Source of the DNA: Microbacterium sp. SORGH_AS_0862
Lineage (GTDB): Bacteria > Actinomycetota > Actinomycetes > Actinomycetales > Microbacteriaceae
NCBI RefSeq assembly: GCF_030818795.1
Contig: NZ_JAUTAY010000001.1
Span: 3,440,870 to 3,504,869, forward strand
Reading direction: 5' to 3'
Length of the DNA: 64,000 nt
Shown here in pieces: positions 16,278 to 27,724 of the stretch. Within the stretch, counting starts at the first letter, position 1. Every line of letters begins with the position of its first letter. Below the pieces are notes generated by a model. That model was not told where the DNA came from. It was given only the letters and a program-made list of their open reading frames with translations, and searched no databases. Position numbers and translations under genes: made by a program.

Positions 16278-18422
16278 ATGACCGACTACGATGCGATCGA
16301 CTTCTCCCCCCTCGACCAGTTCTCCGGCGACGAAGTCGTCACCCACTCCCCCGTGCGCGACATCCGTCTGCCCTCGGGCAAGGTGCTGGCGCTCATCACG
16401 CTCGACAACGGCCGCGACCACACACGACCGAACACTCTCGGCCCCGCGACGCTCAAGGAGCTCGGCGAGACGCTGTCCACGCTCGCCGCGCGTGCCGCCG
16501 CGGGCGAGATCCACGCGGTCGGCATCACGGGAAAGCAGTACATCCTCGCCGCGGGCGCAGACCTGTCCGATGTTTCGAAGGTCCCCTCACGGGATGCCGC
16601 CAAGCTCATCGCGCAGCGCGGTCATCAGGTGCTGGGGCGCCTCGCAGAGCTCGGCGTGCCGTCCTTCGCCTTCGTGAACGGCTTGGCGCTCGGCGGCGGC
16701 GTCGAGATCGCGCTCAACTCCACCTACCGAACGGTGGACGCGTCCGCAGCCGCGATCGCCTTGCCGGAGGTGTTCCTCGGCATCATCCCCGGCTGGGGCG
16801 GGTCGTACCTCCTCCCGAACCTCATCGGCATCGAGATGGCGCTCGAGGTGGTCATCTCGAACCCGTTGAAGCAGAACCGCACGCTCAAGCCGCGCCAGGC
16901 CTTCGAGCTGGGCATGTTCGACGCCATCTTCTCCCCGGCGAACTTCCTCGAGGAATCGCTCGTCTGGGCCGACGGTGTCATCGGCGGCACGGTCAAGGTC
17001 GAGCGCAAGAACGAGCCCGGCAAGATCGAACGCCTCACGAAGTGGCCGATCGCCATCAAGATGGCGAGGGGCATGCTGGAGAGCCGTATCGGCACGGTCC
17101 CGCGCTCCCCCTATGTCGCACTCGAACTCCTCGACAAGGCCAAGGGCGGCACCAAGGCCGAGGGCTTCGCGCGGGAAGACGAGGCGCTGGCGGATCTCGT
17201 CGTCGGCGATCAGTTCGCGGCCTCGATGTACGCGTTCGACCTCGTCCAGAAGCGCGCCAAGCGCCCCGTCGGCGCGCCGGACAAGGCGCTCGCGAAGAAG
17301 GTCACCAAGGTGGGCGTGATCGGCGCAGGCCTCATGGCCAGTCAGTTCGCGCTGCTGTTCGTGCGCAAGCTCCGCGTGCCCGTGCTCATCACCGATATCG
17401 ACCAGGCTCGGGTCGACAAGGGGGTGGCGCACATCCACGACGAGATCGGCAAGCTCGAGGCGAAGGGTCGTCTGGACGCGGACACCGCCAACCAGTTGCG
17501 CGGACTCGTGACCGGTACGACCGACAAGTCGCAGTACGCGGACTGCGACTTCGTCATCGAGGCGGTCTTCGAGGAAGTCGGCGTCAAGCAGCAGGTGTTC
17601 GCGGAGATCGAGTCGATCGTGGCCGAGGATGCGATCCTCGCGACAAACACCTCGTCGCTCTCGGTCACCGAGATCGGGTCCAAGCTCGCGCACCCCGAGC
17701 GCCTGGTCGGCTTCCACTTCTTCAACCCGGTGGCCGTGATGCCGCTCATCGAGGTGGTCAAGACGGACGCGACCTCGGATGCGGCGTTGTCCACGGCTTT
17801 CGTCGTCGCGAAGGGCCTGGGCAAGAACGCCGTGCTGACCGCCGACGCTCCCGGCTTCGTCGTCAACCGGCTGTTGGCCAAGGTCATGGGCGAAGCCGCA
17901 CGCGCCGTCTACGAAGGCACGCCGTTGCTCACCGTCGAGAAGGCGTTCGCTCCCCTCGGGCTGCCGATGACGCCGTTCCAGCTCATCGATCTGGTGGGCT
18001 GGAAGGTCGCGGCACACGTGCAGGACACCATGGCTCACGCCTTCCCCGACCGGTTCTTCGCGTCGGAGAACTTCCACCAGCTGGCCGCGTTGCCGGAGGT
18101 CGTCGAGAAGGACAAGAACGGACGGGTCACCGGCTGGACGAAGGCGGCCGAGAAGGTGTTGAAGCCCGCCGTCGGCACGACTCCCGTTGCGGAGACGGAG
18201 ATCCTCCGGCGCGTGCAGGACGGCCTGGCGCAGGAGATCCGCATCATGCTGGACGACGACGTCGTGCCCGAGGTGCAGGACATCGATCTGTGCCTCATCC
18301 TCGGCGCGGGCTGGCCGTTCATCGACGGCGGGGCGTCGCCCTGCCTCGACCGGGAGGGAGCCTCTGAGCGCGTGTTCGGAGCGACGTTCCACACACCGCC
18401 CATCCGCGGCGTCGGCGCCTGA
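16278..18422 (+). CDS. fadB: Multifunctional enoyl-CoA hydratase/3-hydroxyacyl-CoA dehydrogenase, 714 aa
   Basis: Fused beta-oxidation enzyme. The N-terminal crotonase domain (about 20-230) has the oxyanion segments GADLSDV and GLALGGGVEIAL and the second Glu in PEVFLGIIPGWGG. A Rossmann NAD domain begins near 340 (VGVIGAGLMASQ), with NTSSLSVTEI and the catalytic His in GFHFFNPVAVMPLIE; the 3HCDH C-terminal domains follow. The start ATG is nine bases after fadA. A strong hairpin ends the operon. Confidence 0.94.
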   Translation: MTDYDAIDFSPLDQFSGDEVVTHSPVRDIRLPSGKVLALITLDNGRDHTRPNTLGPATLKELGETLSTLAARAAAGEIHAVGITGKQYILAAGADLSDVSKVPSRDAAKLIAQRGHQVLGRLAELGVPSFAFVNGLALGGGVEIALNSTYRTVDASAAAIALPEVFLGIIPGWGGSYLLPNLIGIEMALEVVISNPLKQNRTLKPRQAFELGMFDAIFSPANFLEESLVWADGVIGGTVKVERKNEPGKIERLTKWPIAIKMARGMLESRIGTVPRSPYVALELLDKAKGGTKAEGFAREDEALADLVVGDQFAASMYAFDLVQKRAKRPVGAPDKALAKKVTKVGVIGAGLMASQFALLFVRKLRVPVLITDIDQARVDKGVAHIHDEIGKLEAKGRLDADTANQLRGLVTGTTDKSQYADCDFVIEAVFEEVGVKQQVFAEIESIVAEDAILATNTSSLSVTEIGSKLAHPERLVGFHFFNPVAVMPLIEVVKTDATSDAALSTAFVVAKGLGKNAVLTADAPGFVVNRLLAKVMGEAARAVYEGTPLLTVEKAFAPLGLPMTPFQLIDLVGWKVAAHVQDTMAHAFPDRFFASENFHQLAALPEVVEKDKNGRVTGWTKAAEKVLKPAVGTTPVAETEILRRVQDGLAQEIRIMLDDDVVPEVQDIDLCLILGAGWPFIDGGASPCLDREGASERVFGATFHTPPIRGVGA

Positions 18423-18427
18423 CACAA

Positions 18428-18463
18428 ACAGGGGCGGCTCACCGAACGGTGGGCCGCCCCTGT
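18428..18463. terminator. Bidirectional terminator between fadB and dxs
   Basis: Perfect 11-bp stem ACAGGGGCGGC/GCCGCCCCTGT with a 14-base loop, between two convergent stop codons. Serves both strands. Confidence 0.75.
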
Positions 18464-18472
18464 CGCGTCGTG

Positions 18473-20432
18473 TCAGGAGTTGCGCGTACCGACGCCCTCG
18501 TCGTCCGGAACGCGGAGCTCTGCCGCGTCCTTCGATCCCCGGGCGACGGGGATCCGCGTACCGAGGACCTGCGCCACCACGTCCTGTGCGATCTTCGCAG
18601 CGGTGAGGCCGGCATCCGCCAGGATCTGGTCGCGGGATGCATGGTCGATGAACTCGTCCGGGACTCCGAGCTCGTCGACAGCCGTGTCGACGCCGTTCTC
18701 ACGGAGTACCTGACGGATGCGGGTGCCGATCCCGCCCACCCGGATGCCGTCCTCGATCGTGATCACGAGACGGTGCGCCGCCGCCAGGTCGACGAGGGAG
18801 CCTGGTACGGGCACGACCCACCGGGGATCGACGACGGTGGCGCCGATGCCCTGCGCGGAGAGGCGCTCCGCGACCTCCACCGCGGTGTGGGCCATGGGCC
18901 CGATGCCGATGACGAGCACGTCGGCCGCCTGGGGCCTCACGAGCACGTCGACGCCGTCGTCCAGACGCTCGACGGCGGGAAGTTCTTCGCCCACCGCTCC
19001 CTTCGGGTAGCGCAGCACCGTCGGCGCGTCCGAGACCTCCACCGCCTCTGCCAGCTCCTCGCGCAGGCGCGCGGCGTCACGCGGCGCGGCGATCCGGATG
19101 CGCGGCACCAGCTGCAGCATCGCGAGGTCCCAGATCCCGTGGTGACTCGGGCCGTCGGGGCCCGTGACACCGGCGCGGTCGAGGACGAACGTCACCCCTG
19201 CGCGGTGCAGAGCCACATCCATCAGCACCTGGTCGAAGGCACGGTTCATGAACGTCGCGTAGATCGCGACGACCGGGTGCAGACCCCCGTACGCGAGACC
19301 AGCGGCCGACGCGGCCGCGTGCTGCTCGGCGATGCCGACGTCGTAGACACGGTCGGGGAACCGCTGCGCGAACGGCAGCAGGCCGGTCGGGCGCAGCATG
19401 GCGGCTGTGACGGCGATCACGTCGGACCGCTCCGCTCCGATGCGCGTCAGCTCCTCCGCGAACACGTCGGTCCAGGCGGTCCCCGCGTCCGCACCGAGCG
19501 TCGCGCCCGTCACCGGGTCGATGCGGCCGACCGCGTGGAACTGATCGGCTTCGTCATCGACGGCCGGCTGGTAGCCGCGCCCCTTCTCCGTGATCGTGTG
19601 GACGATCACGGGAGCGCCGTAGTTCTTCGCGAGCTCGAGCGTCTCGAGCAGCGCCCGGATGTCGTGGCCGTCGACGGGGGCCGAGGTACTTGATGTCGAG
19701 GTTCGAGTACAGCGCCTCGTTGTTGGTGAACCTCGAGAGGAAGCCGCGCGTGCCACCGCGCACGCCGCGATAGAACGCACGAGCGGCCGGCCCCAGACGG
19801 GTGATGAGGTTACGGGACCCGCGGTGCAGGCTCTGGTACGCGTCGGCGGTGCGTACGCGGTTGAGGTAGCGCGCCATGCCGCCGATCGTCGGCGCGTACG
19901 AGCGGCCGTTGTCGTTGACGACGATGACCAGGTTCCGATCGTTGTCATCGGAGATGTTGTTGAGCGCCTCCCAGGTCATGCCACCGGTGAGGGCGCCGTC
20001 GCCGACGACGGTGACGACGTGACGGTCCCGGCGGCCGGTCTGCGCGAAAGCGCGAGAGATGCCGTCGGCCCAGCTGAGGGAACTGGAGGCGTGGGAGGAC
20101 TCGACGATGTCGTGCTTGCTCTCCGAACGCTGTGGATACCCGGCGAGGCCGCCGCGTGAGCGCAGAGCTGAGAAGTCCTGCCGACCGGTGAGGAGCTTGT
20201 GCACGTACGACTGGTGGCCCGTGTCGAACACGATGGGGTCGTTCGGCGAATCGAAGACGCGGTGCAACGCGATGGTGAGTTCGACCACCCCGAGGTTCGG
20301 TCCGAGGTGCCCGCCGGTGCGTGCCACGTTCTCGATGAGGAACGCACGGATCTCCCCGGCGAGTTCTTCGAGCTGGGCGGCCGTCAGGGTGCGCAGTTCG
20401 CCTGGCTGGGTCACGCGGGACAACAGCGACAT
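18473..20432 (-). CDS. dxs: 1-deoxy-D-xylulose-5-phosphate synthase, interrupted by a +1 frameshift
   Basis: First enzyme of the MEP isoprenoid pathway (pyruvate plus glyceraldehyde-3-phosphate, TPP-dependent). The N-terminal frame (20432 to about 19680) has the TPP motif GDGALTGGMTWEALNN; the C-terminal frame (about 19676 to 18473) has GIAEQHAA and the transketolase C domain. The invariant YLGPVDGHD motif is broken: the coding strand reads GGCCCCCGTCGAC, one C too many (19676-19680). Removing one C restores a normal 652-residue enzyme. The ATG has GAAGGGA upstream. Because dxs is usually essential, sequencing error is the likely cause. Confidence 0.9.
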
Positions 20433-20464
20433 ATCGGTTCCCTTCCTCTCGGGCGAGGCGGTCA

Positions 20465-20833
20465 TCATCGAGTCCCCCGGGCATCGGCAGGCTCCTGCCG
20501 CAGCACCTTCACCATCGGGCGCCCCTTCGCGAGTTCGTCGACGAGCTTGTCCAGATATCGGATCCGCTGCATGAGGGGATCGTCGATCTCCTCGACCCGG
20601 ACGCCGCAGATCACCCCGGTGATCCGGTCGGCCTGCGGGTTGAGCTGCGCCAGAGCAAAGAAATCCTCGAGGCTCGTGCGCTCGGCGAGGTGGCGGGAGA
20701 TCTCCTCGTCATCGAACCCCGTGAGCCACCGGACGACCTCGTCGAGCTCGGCGCTCACGCGCCCCTTCCGCTCGATCTTCGCCACATAGAGCGGGTAGAT
20801 GTCGGCGAACGGCGTCGCGAAGATCCGGCTCAT
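20465..20833 (-). CDS. DUF2200 family protein, 122 aa
   Basis: Small soluble protein starting MSRIFATPFADIYPLYVAKI, the recognisable DUF2200 N-terminus, with a helix-rich middle (VRWLTGFDDEEISRHL). Function unknown. A GTG two codons earlier is possible, but only the ATG at 20833 has GGAG near it. It is transcribed in the same direction as dxs, 32 bases upstream, so may share its transcript. Confidence 0.85.
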   Translation of the reverse strand: MSRIFATPFADIYPLYVAKIERKGRVSAELDEVVRWLTGFDDEEISRHLAERTSLEDFFALAQLNPQADRITGVICGVRVEEIDDPLMQRIRYLDKLVDELAKGRPMVKVLRQEPADARGTR

Positions 20834-20860
20834 CTCCACAGGTTAGCCGCTGCAGCAGAA

Positions 20861-20893
20861 GACGGGCCGGTCCCTTGCCAGGACCGACCCGTC
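20861..20893 (-). terminator. Hairpin after acnA
   Basis: Imperfect GC-rich stem (GACGGGCCGGTCC with GGACCGACCCGTC), 15 bases downstream of the acnA stop. On the minus strand it is followed by a short TTCT. It separates acnA from the DUF2200 gene. Confidence 0.6.
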
Positions 20894-20907
20894 TGGGGCG
20901 CGAACGC

Positions 20908-23742
<2,835 letters not shown>

Positions 23743-23826
23743 GTCTGTCTCCTTCGTCGGCGTTCACGGGCGTCGTCGCGGGGCCCGATCTGCCCATCTT
23801 CCCCGCGTCCGGAAGGGGTTGCTAGG

Positions 23827-23845
23827 AAGGTAAGCCTTACCCCGT
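23827..23845. promoter_or_regulatory. Putative IdeR/DtxR iron box upstream of acnA
   Basis: The 19-mer GAAGGTAAGCCTTACCCCG matches TWAGGTWAGSCTWACCTWA at 15 of 19 positions, with the central GGTAAGCCTTACC a perfect palindrome. Located about 85 bases before the acnA GTG. Iron control of an Fe-S enzyme would be logical. Confidence 0.5.
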
Positions 23846-23855
23846 CGCCCGGAAA

Positions 23856-23879
23856 TTTATCTCGATGTCGAGATAAATA
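23856..23879. promoter_or_regulatory. Perfect inverted repeat, MarR/OhrR-like operator candidate
   Basis: Arms ATTTATCTCGA and TCGAGATAAAT (11 bp each) around TG; the core resembles ATCTCGA-n2-TCGAGAT operators of MarR/OhrR-type regulators. It is AT-rich in a GC-rich region. It lies four bases after the DUF3159 stop and 114 bases before acnA, so it could regulate acnA or, less likely, end the upstream transcript. Confidence 0.5.
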
Positions 23880-23882
23880 GTA

Positions 23883-24677
23883 TCACCGGGCGTCGGACTC
23901 CTCGACGGACGCGCCGCCCTGCGAGACCCGTGCGTGCACGGCGCGGACGGTGAGCCAGGTGGCCGCTACGAGAGGTGCGAACAGCGGCAGGCCCATCGCG
24001 ATCTTGAGGGTCCCGAGCAGCGCCACCGCGCTCTCCCGGTTCGCTGGGTCGAGCGACGAGAAGTAGATCGGAAGCTGCACGCCCAACCGGACGACGAAGA
24101 GTGCCGCCCAGGCGATGGTGAGCCAGAAGTAGGCGCGACGCTTCGCCTTCACCTGCCGCCACGACGTGCCCTCGCCCATCAGATATCCGGCGGCCAGGCC
24201 GATGAGCGGCCAGCCGATGAGGGCGGACACGAGCATGGCCAGACCGTAGCCGGCGTTCGTCAGAAGGCCCGGCACGAAGTTGTCGGAGGGATTGCCCGTG
24301 ATCAGGGCGAGAACGGCGGCGGCCCCGGCCGCCACCAGTCCCCCGAGGGCCGCGGACGCCGGCGACTTCTGCAACAGGCGTACCACGGTGAAAACGACAG
24401 CGATACCGACGGAGGTGGCAAGGGAGAGGACGAGGTTCGTCGTCACCGTGTAGACGATGACGAACAGAAGACTCGGGAGCACCGATTCGACGACACCACG
24501 CCAGCCGCCCATGGCGTGCCACACCACGTGACCGGTGCTGGCCTCCTGCGCCGGGTCCAGTCCCGCGCGCCGGGCGGCCGCGCCCAGCGCGGAACCGATG
24601 AGCTCGGATGCGCGGGGCTCGGCGGGAGCCGGCGGATCGAGCGACGGGCGCTCGTCGTGCGTCTCGTCGGGGCTCAC
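23883..24677 (-). CDS. DUF3159 membrane protein, 264 aa
   Basis: Polytopic membrane protein with five or six hydrophobic helices after an acidic Pro-rich soluble N-terminus of about 55 residues (ends GHVVWHAMGGWRGVVESVLP). Actinobacteria-specific DUF3159; function unknown. GTG start overlaps the DUF3710 stop by four bases (GTGA), indicating coupling in the dut-DUF3710-DUF3159 operon. Confidence 0.85.
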   Translation of the reverse strand: MSPDETHDERPSLDPPAPAEPRASELIGSALGAAARRAGLDPAQEASTGHVVWHAMGGWRGVVESVLPSLLFVIVYTVTTNLVLSLATSVGIAVVFTVVRLLQKSPASAALGGLVAAGAAAVLALITGNPSDNFVPGLLTNAGYGLAMLVSALIGWPLIGLAAGYLMGEGTSWRQVKAKRRAYFWLTIAWAALFVVRLGVQLPIYFSSLDPANRESAVALLGTLKIAMGLPLFAPLVAATWLTVRAVHARVSQGGASVEESDAR

Positions 24678-25273
24678 GCCGCGCCCGGGGTCGCCGGCAT
24701 CTTCAACGGGATGAGATCGCGCGGCGGCATCGGCGTGCCGCCGCGGACCACCACGAGCGATCGGAAGAGATCCTCGATCTGGGCCGCGGCCTCGACGTTG
24801 GACGTCGCCGCTCCCCCGATCACGCCGCGCAGGAACCAACGGGGGCCGTCGACGCCCACGAAGCGCGCGAGTCGCTTGGCGCCACTGCTGGCATCGCCGG
24901 CCACGACGACCGGGACCTCGGCGAGCAGCTCAGGGCCGAGCGGACCCTCGCGCTCCTCGACGCGTCCGCCCTGCTGACGCACCTGCTGGCGGATCTGCTC
25001 ACGGGTCTCCTCCCAGAGGCCGCTCGACCGAGGCGCGGCGAACGGCTGCACCTGGAGCGTCGAGTCGGCGTAGTCGAGCCCGACGGCGACGATGCGCTTG
25101 GTCTGCTCCTCGACCTCGAGCCGCAGGTTCAGCCCCTCGCGCGGCAGCACCTTGATCGCACCCAGATCGATGTAGGGACGAACCGGGTTCACCTCCGACT
25201 CGTCGAAGGGTCCCGCGGTTTCGCGGTCGATCGGCGCGCTCTTGCCGGTCGGTTCCAGAGATGCGTCGGTCAT
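24674..25273 (-). CDS. DUF3710 family protein, 199 aa
   Basis: Soluble actinobacterial protein of unknown function, recognised by the core GPFDESEVNP, then YIDLGAIKVLP, and GVDGPRWFLRGVIGGAA. No catalytic motif evident. It is encoded between dut and DUF3159 with four-base overlaps on both sides, so it is made together with dUTPase; a role in nucleotide or DNA upkeep is only an inference. Confidence 0.88.
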   Translation of the reverse strand: MTDASLEPTGKSAPIDRETAGPFDESEVNPVRPYIDLGAIKVLPREGLNLRLEVEEQTKRIVAVGLDYADSTLQVQPFAAPRSSGLWEETREQIRQQVRQQGGRVEEREGPLGPELLAEVPVVVAGDASSGAKRLARFVGVDGPRWFLRGVIGGAATSNVEAAAQIEDLFRSLVVVRGGTPMPPRDLIPLKMPATPGAA

Positions 25274-25713
25274 CGGGTCGTCCTCGCAGAAGTGTCGTAT
25301 CCGGTGGAGCCGAAGCCCCCTTCGCCGCGCACACTGGCGGGCAGCTCGTCGACCGGGAGGAAGCGCACCGGCGGGATCGGAAGGACCACCAGTTGCGCGA
25401 TCCGGTCACCCGCCGAAACCTCGTAGGCCTCCGTGCGGTCGGTGTTCAGCAGCGCGACCTTGATCTCGCCGCGATAGCCGGCGTCGACGGTCCCGGGAGC
25501 GTTGACGACGGTCACCCCGTGCTTGGCCGCGAGCCCCGAACGGGGCATCACGAACGCCGCGTACCCCTCGGGCAGCGCAATGCGGACACCGGTGCCCACG
25601 AGAGCACGCTCTCCGGGGCCGAGTCGCACCCCCTCCGCGGCGATCAGGTCGGCGCCCGCGTCGCCCGGATGAGCGAACGCCGGGACGACGGGCGCGATAA
25701 TGGGGATGTCCAC
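25270..25713 (-). CDS. dut: dUTP diphosphatase, 147 aa
   Basis: Hydrolyses dUTP to dUMP and PPi, keeping uracil out of DNA. All five trimeric dUTPase motifs are present: HPGDAGADL, PRSGLAAKHG, NAPGTVDAGYRGEI, DRIAQLVV and the C-terminal GEGGFGSTGY. The GTG at 25713 is chosen because AGGTGG lies eight bases upstream; GTG at 25725 would add four residues. First gene of the dut-DUF3710-DUF3159 operon and divergent from DUF3093. Confidence 0.95.
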   Translation of the reverse strand: MDIPIIAPVVPAFAHPGDAGADLIAAEGVRLGPGERALVGTGVRIALPEGYAAFVMPRSGLAAKHGVTVVNAPGTVDAGYRGEIKVALLNTDRTEAYEVSAGDRIAQLVVLPIPPVRFLPVDELPASVRGEGGFGSTGYDTSARTTR

Positions 25714-25746
25714 GCTTTCGGCCACCTCACGAGGGTAATGCAGAAC

Positions 25747-26217
25747 ATGACTTCCGACGTCGTCTATCGCGAACGCCTGAGCCCCTCGCTGTGGACTCTC
25801 GTCGCCGCGGCGGTCTGCGCCCCCATGGTGGCGCTCGCCCTGTCCCCCGTCGACACCACTCTCGCGCTCGTGGCGGGCGTCGCGGTCGCGGCCCTGATCG
25901 TCTGGGCCCTGATGGCGACCGCGCCCCGTGTCGAGGTCAGCGGTGGGGAGCTTCGTGCGGGTCGAGCCCACATCCCGGTCGACCTTCTGGGAGAGCCGGT
26001 CGCCTACACGGGCGAGGACGCGCGGTTCGCGCGTGGCCGGGATGCCGACCCTCGGTCATGGATTCTGGTGCGCGGCGGAATCGGTGGGGCGGTCGTCGTT
26101 CCCGTCGAGGATGCGGACGATCCGACACCGGCGTGGGTGGTGTCCTCTCGGACGCCCGACCGACTCGCCGCGGCGGTGCGCAGGGCGCAGGTCAGGCAGC
26201 GCACTCCACGCAGATAG
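25747..26217 (+). CDS. DUF3093 membrane protein, 156 aa
   Basis: Two N-terminal hydrophobic helices (about residues 17-60) followed by a cytoplasmic PH-like beta domain (VEVSGGELRAGRAHIPVDLL, then DPRSWILVRGG). DUF3093 is actinobacterial and often lies beside dut. Function unknown. ATG at 25738 is an alternative start with GAGGG very close; 25747 gives the usual MTSDVVYRERL N-terminus. The 3' end overlaps the DUF4193 gene on the other strand by 26 bases. Confidence 0.85.
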   Translation: MTSDVVYRERLSPSLWTLVAAAVCAPMVALALSPVDTTLALVAGVAVAALIVWALMATAPRVEVSGGELRAGRAHIPVDLLGEPVAYTGEDARFARGRDADPRSWILVRGGIGGAVVVPVEDADDPTPAWVVSSRTPDRLAAAVRRAQVRQRTPRR

Positions 26218-26485
26218 CGCCGAGCGACTCCTCGTGGTCGATCTGTGAGCGGTGCTTCACGAGGAAGCAGCTGACGCAGGTGAACTCATCCTCCTGCGCG
26301 GGGAGCACGACGACGTCGAGCTCCAGGTCCGAAAGGTCGGCGCCGGGCAGCTCGAAGCCTGACGGGTTGTCGGCGTCCTCGACGTCGACGGCCCCGGACA
26401 TCTTGTCCGGAACGCGCTCCTTGAGCGCTTCGATGGACTCGCTGTCATCTTCGGTCTTGCGGGGGGCGTCGTAGTCCGTAGCCAT
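26192..26485 (-). CDS. DUF4193 family acidic zinc-ribbon-like protein, 97 aa
   Basis: Small very acidic protein ending in two cysteine pairs (FTCVSCFLVKHRSQ and GAICVECAA) that could hold a zinc ion. DUF4193 is actinobacterial and regularly neighbours DUF3093 and sepH. Function unknown; a transcription or ribosome-associated role is possible but not shown. ATG start at 26485 fits the conserved MATDYDAPR N-terminus. Confidence 0.88.
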   Translation of the reverse strand: MATDYDAPRKTEDDSESIEALKERVPDKMSGAVDVEDADNPSGFELPGADLSDLELDVVVLPAQEDEFTCVSCFLVKHRSQIDHEESLGAICVECAA

Positions 26486-26558
26486 TCTTCTCGTGTCTCT
26501 TGTCGCGTTGTGGATCTCCCGCCGTCGGGCAGGCGGCGATAGTTTGCATGACCGGGTG

Positions 26559-26573
26559 GCATTTAGCAAATGC
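26559..26573. promoter_or_regulatory. Small inverted repeat between DUF4193 and sepH
   Basis: GCATTTAGCAAATGC, six-bp arms around AGC, in the 213-base divergent gap. AT-rich for this genome. It may be an operator or part of a promoter; no matching regulator is recognised. Confidence 0.3.
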
Positions 26574-26698
26574 GGATGCGTAGTGCTCGCATCGCGGTCG
26601 GCACGCACCGAAACTCGCGCCACGCCCCGGATATTCCCGCCCGCGGCGATGCCCTGTGTCAGCATGGGCCCACACGGCAGATGGGAGGCGTGTGTCGC

Positions 26699-27718
26699 AT
26701 GGAACAACTCAGAGTGATCGGCACCGAAGACGGTGTGCTGGTGGTCTCCACCGAGTCCGGGCAGCGCTACTCCCTGGCCGTCGACGAGGTGCTGCGCGCG
26801 GAGCTTCGTCGGGCACGCAAGGAGCGCGAAGAGCCGGCCAAGGCGAACCGCCCCAGCCCCCGCGAGATCCAGGCGCAGATCCGCGCGGGCCTCTCGGCGC
26901 GCGAGGTGGCCGAGGTGCTCGGCGCGACTCTCGAGGACGTCGTCCGGTTCGAGCCGCCCGTGCTCGCCGAACGCGAGTTCATCGTCGGGCAGGCTCTCGC
27001 GGTGCCGGTGCTGCTCGGATCCGACTTCGACGGCGACAACCAGACGAGCTTCGGCGACGCCGTGCGCGCCAAGCTGGCCGAAGCCGGCGCGACGGGAGAG
27101 CGGTGGACCAGTTGGAAGGAGCCCACCGGATGGGTCGTCAAACTGGGCTTCGTCGCCGGTGACGTCGAGCGCGATGCACGATGGAGCTTCGAGCCCCGGC
27201 GCAGTTCGCTGTCTCCGCTCAACGCGGACGCGACTCAGCTTTCCCGCCAGGGATCGCTTCCCGAGGGGCTCATCCCGCGCCTGCGCGCGCTCGACACCCC
27301 CGGGATCAAGGACGACACTCGCTTCGACAGCGGTGCGTTCGGCCCCCGCCACGACGTGACCGAGCGCCCGACCCTTCCGGCACCGGCGAGCCCGGCGGTG
27401 CAGGATGCGGCCATCAAGCGTGCGCCCGAGGCTGTGCAGACTTCGGCCGAAACGGCGGACCTCTTGGAGGCCCTGCGCCGCCGGCGCGGCCAGCGGACGC
27501 CCGCGCCCGCTTCAGAGACTCCGGAGGAGCCGAACCGCTCTCCCTCGCCGGTCGCCCTCTTCGACGCGCTGGAGCCGGGTTACACCGAGACGAGCGAACC
27601 TGCACCGGCAGAGACCTCCCGAAGCGAGCCCGCATCCGACGCGGGACGCCGCAAGGGTCGCACCTCGATGCCCTCATGGGACGAGATCGTCTTCGGAGCC
27701 CGTTCCGACGAGAGCTGA
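26699..27718 (+). CDS. sepH: Septation protein SepH, 339 aa
   Basis: Actinobacterial cell-division protein that binds FtsZ and promotes ring assembly. The N-terminal DUF3071 domain (about 1-170) includes a helix-turn-helix-like part (IRAGLSAREVAEVLGATLEDV) and the conserved FIVGQALAVPVLL. The C-terminal half is a disordered Pro/Glu/Arg-rich tail ending GRTSMPSWDEIVFGAR, a conserved end motif. ATG at 26699 follows GGGAGG. It converges on the phosphodiesterase gene six bases away. Confidence 0.92.
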   Translation: MEQLRVIGTEDGVLVVSTESGQRYSLAVDEVLRAELRRARKEREEPAKANRPSPREIQAQIRAGLSAREVAEVLGATLEDVVRFEPPVLAEREFIVGQALAVPVLLGSDFDGDNQTSFGDAVRAKLAEAGATGERWTSWKEPTGWVVKLGFVAGDVERDARWSFEPRRSSLSPLNADATQLSRQGSLPEGLIPRLRALDTPGIKDDTRFDSGAFGPRHDVTERPTLPAPASPAVQDAAIKRAPEAVQTSAETADLLEALRRRRGQRTPAPASETPEEPNRSPSPVALFDALEPGYTETSEPAPAETSRSEPASDAGRRKGRTSMPSWDEIVFGARSDES

Positions 27719-27724
27719 GAGCTC

